21,329 nt of DNA from DASQLQ01 sp035629935 (lineage in GTDB: Bacteria > Actinomycetota > CADDZG01 > WHSQ01), in NCBI GenBank assembly GCA_035629935.1, contig DASQLQ010000032.1, forward strand, positions 1 through 21,329. The letters run 5' to 3'. The position numbers and the translations under genes are program-made. Of the stretch, positions 13,274 to 18,721 are shown in pieces. The notes under the pieces were generated by a model. That model saw only the letters and a program-made list of their open reading frames with translations. It searched no databases and had not been told where the DNA came from. Every line of letters begins with the position of its first letter. Position 1 is the first letter of the stretch.

Positions 13274-13845
13274 TTTCCAGAGCGGGCATCGCAGGCGTCA
13301 GGAGCCCAAAGGCCTCGGTCATTCTCACGTGCGTCGCGCTCCAACTGCACGAATAGTTCCGAGTGCCGCACGCTCGGCGGGTAGGTGTAGGCGAAGGCGT
13401 ACCCGTTGGCGACCAGCCGGGCGTTTGCCATCTCCTCTCCTATATAGACGTATCGAAGGAGCCGGTCGTAGCGGTCGGCCTCTTCGACGTCAACCACCAA
13501 GCGGACGGTCTGGCCGTCGAGTAGTGCTCTCGCCGCGGCGGACGCTTCCTTGCCGAAACACTCGATGGGAGAGTTCGGATCCACCGACTCGGGAGTATCG
13601 ATGCCGATCAGGCGGACGTCGTAGATGGGGCCGATCTGGGCCTCTCCGGCACCGGGCCCAGGTGTGCGGCTGATGATCTCGACTTCGATCGTGTCGCCGT
13701 CGACCACACGGGTGATACGCGCTTCCTCGGATCCACCGGGTTCGGTGGCGAAGGTCGCCGGCGCCTGGATCGTGAGATCGACCTGATGCGAGCTGCAACT
13801 CGCTGCCAGTACAAGGACGGCGAGGAGAGCAGGGAGCCGGTGCAT
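13270..13845 (-). CDS. Staphylococcal-nuclease-like (thermonuclease) lipoprotein
   Basis: A 191-residue SNase-fold protein that should hydrolyse DNA or RNA with Ca2+ at the cell surface. The signal peptide ends in LAASC with the acceptor Cys17, so it is a lipoprotein. Core motifs: ARITRVVDGDTIEV (42-55; Asp49 and Asp51), VRLIGIDTPE (77-86) supplying the catalytic Arg78, metal ligand Asp83 and Glu86, ECFGKEA, and DRYDRLLRYVY with Arg128 in the place of the second catalytic Arg. The C-terminal NGYAFAY and ARENDRGLW blocks complete the fold, so all expected active-site residues are present. ATG 13845 has TAGCGT 6 nt upstream and no ribosome site. It converges on RTX gene 2; both products need Ca2+, which may be coincidence. 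Confidence 0.9.
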   Translation of the reverse strand: MHRLPALLAVLVLAASCSSHQVDLTIQAPATFATEPGGSEEARITRVVDGDTIEVEIISRTPGPGAGEAQIGPIYDVRLIGIDTPESVDPNSPIECFGKEASAAARALLDGQTVRLVVDVEEADRYDRLLRYVYIGEEMANARLVANGYAFAYTYPPSVRHSELFVQLERDARENDRGLWAPDACDARSGN

Positions 13846-13851
13846 CCGGGG

Positions 13852-13857
13852 ACGCTA
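13852..13857 (-). promoter_or_regulatory. -10 box TAGCGT for the nuclease, leaderless spacing
   Basis: TAGCGT, six bases (CCCCGG), then ATG on the minus strand. Confidence 0.4.
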
Positions 13858-13903
13858 CGCCGTGCGGCCAGCGGGGCCTGTGACGAGGGTCACCGAGCGC
13901 GAC

Positions 13904-13909
13904 TAGATT
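13904..13909 (+). promoter_or_regulatory. Possible -10 box TAGATT for the SCP2 gene
   Basis: TAGATT predicts a transcript start near 13916 and a leader of about 21 nt that carries AAGGAGG (13926-13932), five bases before ATG 13937. This contrasts with the leaderless layout of the divergent nuclease gene. Confidence 0.4.
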
Positions 13910-13936
13910 TGGGCGCCGACCTATCAAGGAGGAGCG

Positions 13937-14371
13937 ATGTCCGACCAACAGCAGCAAGTGGACCCGGAGCAGCTAGCAGAAGCGATCAAGGGCATGTCCG
14001 ACGACGAGCTCAAGGAATCGATCAAGGCGATGGGCATCGACACGACCCTCGACCAGATCTTCCAGGGGATGCAGGAGGCATTCGTCCCGGCTAAGGCCGC
14101 GGGCGTCAACTCGGCTCTTCAGTACGACATCGATACCGAAGAGGGCGCGAAGACCTACTCGGTGCAGATCGCGGACGGGGCCTGCAAGACCGCGAAAGGG
14201 GCGGCAACGGACCCGCGGCTGACTTTGAAGCTCAACCTCGTGGACTTCGTGCGACTGATCTTCGGTCAGGCCGACGGCACGCAGCTATTCATGACCGGCA
14301 AGATGAAACTGCAGGGCGACATGATGTTCGCCATGCAGATGCAAGGGATGTTCCAGCAGCCGGGTTCCTAG
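13937..14371 (+). CDS. SCP2 sterol-carrier-domain protein
   Basis: A 144-residue cytoplasmic protein. After a Gln-rich start (MSDQQQQVDPEQL) and an acidic helix, residues about 35-140 fit the SCP2 fold, a hydrophobic lipid-binding cavity. Seen: LQYDIDTEEGAKTYSVQIADG (beta strands 1-2), ATDPRLTLKLNLVDFVRLIFG (the D..LT....DF..L..G pattern), then QLFMTGKMKLQGDMMFAMQM, the typical '...GK...GD...A..L' ending. Actinobacterial members often accompany lipid or sterol metabolism genes; here a link to the WS/DGAT enzyme is only suggestive. A near-perfect ribosome site fixes the start. It converges on the PKD protein gene with a 3-bp gap. Confidence 0.88.
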   Translation: MSDQQQQVDPEQLAEAIKGMSDDELKESIKAMGIDTTLDQIFQGMQEAFVPAKAAGVNSALQYDIDTEEGAKTYSVQIADGACKTAKGAATDPRLTLKLNLVDFVRLIFGQADGTQLFMTGKMKLQGDMMFAMQMQGMFQQPGS

Positions 14372-14374
14372 CCT

Positions 14375-15178
14375 CTAGCGGGGTTTGACGAGCAGCGCCA
14401 CAACCTGGCGCACGGGGTAGTCGGTTGAGTCCGAGGTCGTGAAGTAGCCCAGTGGTTGCCACGGCCCGGCTCCGATCCGCCAGCGCGCCTGCCATATGAC
14501 GTCGACCGAAACCCTGTAGGAGCCGCGCGACTCGTACATGTGCGAGATGTTGCCGTCGCGTCTCGCGGTCCAACGGCGGCCCGAGTTGCTGGTCGTCTTC
14601 TGGTCGCCGTCGTCGAAATCCCATGCGTATTGCGAGGGCCGGGCTTCGGCGGTAACGACACCGGCCGATGCGCTGATCGGTCGCGGTTCCTCGGCCAACC
14701 AAAAGAACGAGTCGAGGCCGGTGAGACCGACGCCCGACGGCGCTGCCCGGAGTCGGGGCCGAGGTGCGAGTGCGATCGAACGTTGAGCGAGTGCCGTGGC
14801 GATCTCCTCGGGCGACGTTCGCCGCGGTCGCACGTTGTTGGGGGCCGCGATCGTCGGAGGCGCCGGCGCAGCGAACGAGGTGCAAGTAGTCGAGTTAGAG
14901 AACTGGGAGAACGAGTTAGCCGAAGTAAGCCCAGTACACCGATTAGCAATCAACGTCGGCTCCCCAGAATCGCTCGGGATCACGGAGCTAGATTCAGACT
15001 GAGTTCCCTGAGCAAGGCTCTTGGGGGCTTGTTCACTCCTGTATGTAACGGCCGCTCCCACACCAGCTCCATCACGCATGATGAAGCCGTACTCCCTCTC
15101 TTTTTCCCGAGCTAGCGAATAACCGGGGACAACCATCAGGAGAACACCAAGTGTCGCCACGGCCAAACGCTGGATCAC
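14375..15178 (-). CDS. Exported protein with C-terminal PKD-like domain
   Basis: A 267-residue protein starting with a signal peptide or anchor (MIQRLAVATLGVLLMVVPGY). A Ser/Thr-rich, disordered-looking stretch (about 45-125) follows, containing two Cys. The C-terminal part (about 155-265) looks like a PKD/Ig-like fold: YAWDFDDGD (184-192) matches the 'W.FGDG' signature, and HMYESRGSYRVSVDV (213-227) matches the 'H.Y...G.Y.V.V' signature. The last residues (YPVRQVVALLVKP) complete a beta strand pair. Its ATG overlaps the stop of the upstream gene as ATGA, so the two are translationally coupled. Function unknown; the pair resembles exported accessory proteins sometimes found together in actinobacteria, but I cannot name the family. 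Confidence 0.7.
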   Translation of the reverse strand: MIQRLAVATLGVLLMVVPGYSLAREKEREYGFIMRDGAGVGAAVTYRSEQAPKSLAQGTQSESSSVIPSDSGEPTLIANRCTGLTSANSFSQFSNSTTCTSFAAPAPPTIAAPNNVRPRRTSPEEIATALAQRSIALAPRPRLRAAPSGVGLTGLDSFFWLAEEPRPISASAGVVTAEARPSQYAWDFDDGDQKTTSNSGRRWTARRDGNISHMYESRGSYRVSVDVIWQARWRIGAGPWQPLGYFTTSDSTDYPVRQVVALLVKPR

Positions 15179-15735
15179 TTCAATTTCTCCCTGGAGGTCA
15201 CAACGGCATCATGCAGAAGCCATCGGTCCGTCAGTCGTCGGAGCGTCCAATCAACGTCGAGGATGACGTCCAGGTTTCCCCCGACATTCTTGCCGGTGGC
15301 CTCCTTGACGAAGTGAGGACGAATGATCACACGTTGCTCCACCATGATCTCGGCATCCGTATTCGAAACAACCTGGACGTTCACGGTTTCAAATATGCTC
15401 TTGTCCAGAACGCCATCACTGATGAGTTGCTGCGTATCCCTCCTAGCCACCTCTTGAAGTGGGCTATCTGGAGTGAGAATCGAGTCGGCAATCTCGAGTG
15501 ATCGCTCCTTGGATGCTCGCCTCAAGGTCTCGTGGAGTTCTTGGAAGCGGGCTAGGGCTTCGGCGTTGGTTAGGGAGTAGTCCGGGGTTGCTATTGATGG
15601 TGTGGGGGCAGGGGCACTGGTCGCATCGGTCTGTCTGGTCAGGGAGGCGACCGCAACGACCGCTCCGACCACACCGACCAGGATTATGAAGGCCTTCACA
15701 GGGCCCATTCGTGCCGCTCGATCATCTGCCTGCAT
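15175..15735 (-). CDS. Membrane-anchored protein of unknown function, possibly NTF2-like
   Basis: A 186-residue protein; family not recognised. It has a short cytoplasmic start, one membrane helix (about 13-32, VKAFIILVGVVGAVVAVASL), an Ala/Pro/Thr linker, and an outer domain from about 55. That domain begins with a helical segment (ARFQELHETLRRASKERSL) and ends with strands including IMVEQRVIIRP and VDWTLRRLTDRWLLHDAVV. A helix followed by an 'xVxWxLxxxxxxWxxxxxV' end is typical of NTF2/SnoaL- or VirB8-like folds, an inference from pattern only. ATG 15735 has AGAGGTGG close upstream; ATG 15708 (nine residues later) is an alternative. It is first in a coupled pair with the PKD protein. Base composition of 14.9-15.8 kb looks less GC-rich than its neighbours. 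Confidence 0.65.
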   Translation of the reverse strand: MQADDRAARMGPVKAFIILVGVVGAVVAVASLTRQTDATSAPAPTPSIATPDYSLTNAEALARFQELHETLRRASKERSLEIADSILTPDSPLQEVARRDTQQLISDGVLDKSIFETVNVQVVSNTDAEIMVEQRVIIRPHFVKEATGKNVGGNLDVILDVDWTLRRLTDRWLLHDAVVTSREKLK

Positions 15736-15836
15736 TCGCCACCTCTTATCGAGGTCTGCCCACCGGCGATTCTGCCCGATATGTCAAAAATCGTCTCGGC
15801 CCCCTTACTGGACCTGCGGGTCAAGTAACTCTTGGC

Positions 15837-15842
15837 TACCTT
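15837..15842 (+). promoter_or_regulatory. Possible -10 box TACCTT for the small wHTH-like ORF
   Basis: The only TANNNT in the gap before 15892 that is suitably placed; it predicts a leader of about 43 nt. Confidence 0.2.
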
Positions 15843-15891
15843 CTGAGTCGAAGGAATGAGATTCGGAATCCCATCAATGAGAGGAGCTCCG

Positions 15892-16098
15892 ATGAGCAAG
15901 CCAACCGAAAGGAGCCACAAAATGAGCATGGTCATGGCCGAGCTCGTCGAGGCGGGGCTCATCACGAGCAACGATGACCCGCACTTGAGCGACAAAGGTC
16001 GAGAGTGGATGCACCAGCTCGAGGACGTCGACCATCACGATCTCGAGCTCGATGGAGCGGCCGACCTGATCCTTTCGACGAACGGTCTCTTCCGCTAA
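15892..16098 (+). CDS. Small protein (68 aa) with winged-helix-like pattern
   Basis: Family not recognised. The sequence AELVEAGLITSNDDPHLSDKG, followed by REWMHQLE, resembles the recognition-helix end and wing of small winged-helix regulators (pattern 'LxExGLI...xLTxKGxxxLxxL'). The rest is acidic and His-rich (DVDHHDLELDG). There is too little sequence in front for a full MarR/PadR fold, so it is either a minimal DNA-binding protein or a remnant. Two starts each have a good ribosome site: GAGGAG (15881-15886) before ATG 15892, and AAAGGAG (15908-15914) before ATG 15922, giving 68 or 58 residues. A strong terminator 29 nt after the stop makes it a separate unit in front of the secreted-hydrolase block. 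Confidence 0.65.
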   Translation: MSKPTERSHKMSMVMAELVEAGLITSNDDPHLSDKGREWMHQLEDVDHHDLELDGAADLILSTNGLFR

Positions 16099-16127
16099 GA
16101 CCTCGAGAACACCAGTACCAAAACAAC

Positions 16128-16158
16128 AAGCCCCGGCCCCCAAACGGCCGGGGCTTTT
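16128..16158 (+). terminator. Intrinsic terminator after the small wHTH-like ORF
   Basis: An 11-bp perfect stem AAGCCCCGGCC / GGCCGGGGCTT with a 7-base loop and a TTTT run. Flanking AACAAG and CTTGTT can extend the stem with a bulge. Confidence 0.9.
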
Positions 16159-16239
16159 CTTGTTGACCCCGGAAGGACTCCAGGACTTGCTTGGCGAAAA
16201 ACTCCCTTGCTCTGCCATCCGCGGCAGACCAAGTCCTCT

Positions 16240-16246
16240 GGAGGTG
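16240..16246 (+). promoter_or_regulatory. Ribosome binding site GGAGGTG deciding a TTG start
   Basis: GGAGGTG is followed six bases later by TTG 16253. The nearby ATG at 16249 hits a stop after one codon, and the in-frame ATG at 16160 lies in the terminator and would bury the signal peptide. Confidence 0.7.
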
Positions 16247-16252
16247 GATGGT

Positions 16253-16669
16253 TTGACTAAAACTTGGACCAAAGTCATAGCTAACAGCGCTGCGGTACTC
16301 GCCCTCGCCGGCGTTTTCGCTGCTCCCGTTTCTGCAGCACCCGCACCCGCCGGGTCCGTCGTCGTCGACGTTCGACAGGTCGATGCAGGGCTCGAGATCG
16401 CCTTCACTTGCTCCGCCGTTGGCGTTGGAGCCGCAACCTCCACCGAGATCAACAAGTGCCAGATGCAATTCCGTCCCTACGGCTGGAACAGTGACGCACC
16501 CGCCGTTTCGAGCTCCGGCCCGGTCGCCACAACGTGGGGCCACGAGACCGGTCTTCAGGGTGGCGAGGACCACTGGCGCGTTGACACCTGGATCTGCTGG
16601 GAAGCCAGCGCGAACTTCGCCGACGGCGCCTCTGCCGATTCGAGCGGCTGCAGCCTGGTTAACGCGTAA
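16253..16669 (+). CDS. Secreted four-cysteine protein of unknown function
   Basis: A 138-residue exported protein, no family recognised. From the TTG start the product reads (M)TKTWTKVIANSAAVLALAG, a clean signal peptide with a cut site after PVSA (about residue 28). The mature ~110 residues alternate short hydrophobic strands with polar loops (VVVDVRQVDAGLEIAFTC) and carry four cysteines (FTC, NKC, ICW, SGC), fitting two disulfides in a small beta sandwich. Trp-rich segments (YGWNSD, TTWGHE, DHWRVDTWICWE) may form a binding surface. It is 34 bp upstream of the first ceramidase-like gene in the same direction, so probably co-transcribed and possibly a partner. Confidence 0.75.
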   Translation: MTKTWTKVIANSAAVLALAGVFAAPVSAAPAPAGSVVVDVRQVDAGLEIAFTCSAVGVGAATSTEINKCQMQFRPYGWNSDAPAVSSSGPVATTWGHETGLQGGEDHWRVDTWICWEASANFADGASADSSGCSLVNA

Positions 16670-16703
16670 CCCTCATTCGATCCGATAGATCAAGGAGTTA
16701 GCG

Positions 16704-18584
16704 ATGTCCTGGAGATGGAACGCACCACCGGGCACGCCGGTCGCCCGTCGCCAAACGGCTCGCAAGGTGATCGTGTCGTTCCTCGTGGGCGTTCTGTGTC
16801 TGGGCGTCGCCTGGGCCGGTAACGGTCTAGTCCCCGTCAGGGACCTGATCGAGGACGGGACATCATCCGGCGCCGGTTTCGTCGGGCTGGAGCAAAGCGG
16901 TTCCGGCGCCGAGGAAGACTCGAGTAACGCTGCAGCACTCGAGCCCCTACAGGCGGGCCAGATCTACGCGGGGGCCGCTAAGGTCTCGCTCCTCCCCCGC
17001 CCGGACGACTACAAAGCAGACTTCCCCGGTGCCGAATGGCAACGGGACCACTGCACGACCGCCCCGAGCGAAACACCCGACGAAGAGAACTACCAGGAGT
17101 ATCCCGGCTACGCACAAGGAGTCGTCGAGAACAACATCCACAACGAGACCCACGTTTCCGATTTCCGCGTCAGGTGGAACGAGCACTCGAACTGCATCTA
17201 CATGGGCGGTTACGGGCTGGGACCGATGTTCCCCATCACCAAGTGGGACGACAATGACGACCCCGCTTGGGAGGGTGCCGAGAGCACGCACGGCAACTAC
17301 GGCCTTTGGACTAGGTCGATCGCGATGAGCGACGGCAGCGAAACCGTCGTACTCACTCTGATCGATGCCGTCTACTGGGAAGCCCACTACAACAACATGT
17401 GCGACGGCTGCGGGTTCATCGACCTAACGAAACAACTCGCCGAGGAAACCAAACTTCCGGAAGAGAGCTTCATCTTCGCTTCGACTCACAGTCACACGTC
17501 GCCCGACTTCATCGGGGGCTGGGGTGGCGTTCCTCCCTGGTACATGCAGCAAGCAACCGACTCACTGAAGGCATCGGCCACGGCTGCTCTCGATGCCATG
17601 CAGCCGGCCGTTCTCGAGGTTGGTGAAGAGATCGTTCGGGCCCGCAATGCCGAACGCCGCGACTTCTATCGCTCCGCCGAGGACGACAACATGTCGTGGT
17701 TCCGCCTCATCGACGCCGACAGCGAGCGACCCGAGGTTTGCACCACCCCGACCCCCTCACCCTCACCTTCGAAGACCAAGGGTCCGAAGCGACCGCCTCC
17801 GTCTCCGGCGCCTGTACCTACGCCGGTATGCGAGCCCGGATCGCCGGGGCAGGCGATCGCCACGGTCGGTGCATTCGCCGCACACCCGGTTACTGCGGAC
17901 GAGAGCAGCGGTATCGGGGACGCCGACTTCCCGGCAGTTTTCGCAAAGAGCGTCGAGGGCCGTTTCGGCGGAGTGGGCATGTTCCTGCAGACGGGACTTG
18001 GCAACGTGTCGCCGCGCGGGAGCAAGGTCGAGATGGGCGACGGACTCGCGTCGCTGATCCCGCCGCTGAAAGCCGGTAGTCAGATCACCGAGCCGGACCT
18101 CAGGGTCGGTCGGACATTCTGGGATCAGCCCGCGACGAACTCGGCCCTCAGCGCTCTGGGAGCGGCCGGTTTCTTCGACCGTCCGTTCAACCAGGCCCCC
18201 GCATCGGTCAGTGTCGGCAAGGGTGGCGAGGAAAACAAGAAGTGCCGTTCGGCATCACCCACATCGGTCCGCACGTCGGTGAGCGCGTTGAAGATCGGCT
18301 CGTTGTGGATCACGGGGGGGCCGGGTGAGCTGTTCTCTAACCTTTCGAACACCATCGAGGAGCGCAACCCCAACGGGATCACGCTTGCTCTCGGTCTGGT
18401 CAACGACGGTCTCGGTTACATCGTTCAGAGCTTCGAGACCGACCACGTGGGCCGGCAAGCAGTTGGGTTCGTCGGGAAGGCCGGACCCGTTGGTCTAAGC
18501 GAGTACGAGGACGCTTACTCGATCGATCATTGCTTCGGGGATGCAACCTTGGAGCACACGCTCGGACTCCTCGGCAGTCTCTAA
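16704..18584 (+). CDS. Secreted neutral-ceramidase-superfamily protein A
   Basis: A 626-residue exported protein resembling neutral/alkaline non-lysosomal ceramidases, zinc amidases that cut N-acyl chains from sphingoid bases. Residues 17-38 form the signal peptide or anchor, ending GVAWA. Superfamily landmarks: YAGAAKVSLLP (88-98; usually 'GxAxxDITP'), FASTHSHTSPDFIGGWGG (258-275; His262/His264 for zinc), AAHP (His394), TGLGNVSP (430-437) where Ser436 sits at the place of the GDVSP serine, GGPGELFS (Glu542) and LGYI (Tyr572). Mapping of ligands is from memory of the family pattern. A Pro/Ser/Thr-rich loop bounded by Cys346 and Cys376 sits inside the domain. AAGGAG 6 nt before the ATG fixes the start. 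Real substrate unknown; other superfamily members need not act on ceramide. Confidence 0.78.
   Translation: MSWRWNAPPGTPVARRQTARKVIVSFLVGVLCLGVAWAGNGLVPVRDLIEDGTSSGAGFVGLEQSGSGAEEDSSNAAALEPLQAGQIYAGAAKVSLLPRPDDYKADFPGAEWQRDHCTTAPSETPDEENYQEYPGYAQGVVENNIHNETHVSDFRVRWNEHSNCIYMGGYGLGPMFPITKWDDNDDPAWEGAESTHGNYGLWTRSIAMSDGSETVVLTLIDAVYWEAHYNNMCDGCGFIDLTKQLAEETKLPEESFIFASTHSHTSPDFIGGWGGVPPWYMQQATDSLKASATAALDAMQPAVLEVGEEIVRARNAERRDFYRSAEDDNMSWFRLIDADSERPEVCTTPTPSPSPSKTKGPKRPPPSPAPVPTPVCEPGSPGQAIATVGAFAAHPVTADESSGIGDADFPAVFAKSVEGRFGGVGMFLQTGLGNVSPRGSKVEMGDGLASLIPPLKAGSQITEPDLRVGRTFWDQPATNSALSALGAAGFFDRPFNQAPASVSVGKGGEENKKCRSASPTSVRTSVSALKIGSLWITGGPGELFSNLSNTIEERNPNGITLALGLVNDGLGYIVQSFETDHVGRQAVGFVGKAGPVGLSEYEDAYSIDHCFGDATLEHTLGLLGSL
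17739..17831 (+). other. Cys-bounded Pro-rich loop in ceramidase-like protein A
   Basis: Encodes Cys346 to Cys376: T/P/S repeats, then KTKGPKRPPP, then more Pro and Ser. It interrupts the hydrolase between the zinc-site half and the AHP/GNVSP half and recurs at the same place in protein B with the same TKGPKRP centre. Confidence 0.8.
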
Positions 18585-18606
18585 AAAGGACATACACGAC
18601 ATATGT

Positions 18607-18635
18607 AGAGCCCCGGCGAAAAGTCGGGGCTCTTT
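18607..18635 (+). terminator. Intrinsic terminator between the two ceramidase-like genes
   Basis: A 9-bp stem AGAGCCCCG / CGGGGCTCT, extended by a G-U and a C-G pair around a GAAAA loop, with a short T run. It separates paralog A from paralog B, so B and the PHP gene need a promoter between 18636 and 18720 or read-through; no clear TANNNT box is seen there. Confidence 0.85.
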
Positions 18636-18721
18636 CGCGTGCCGGATACCCAAAAGGGTGCAGGACTAACCCCTAGCGCAGAGAACTTCTCCGACAACCC
18701 ACCTCTTAAGGAGAACGTTCG

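Noticed and set aside
13044..13673. Long plus-strand frame across the end of RTX gene 2 and the nuclease gene
   Set aside because: Extremely Arg-rich and overlaps two genes with clear motifs.
16163..16191. TTGACC at 16163-16168 as a -35 box for the secreted four-Cys gene
   Set aside because: No TANNNT -10 at suitable spacing downstream; it lies right in the tail of the terminator.
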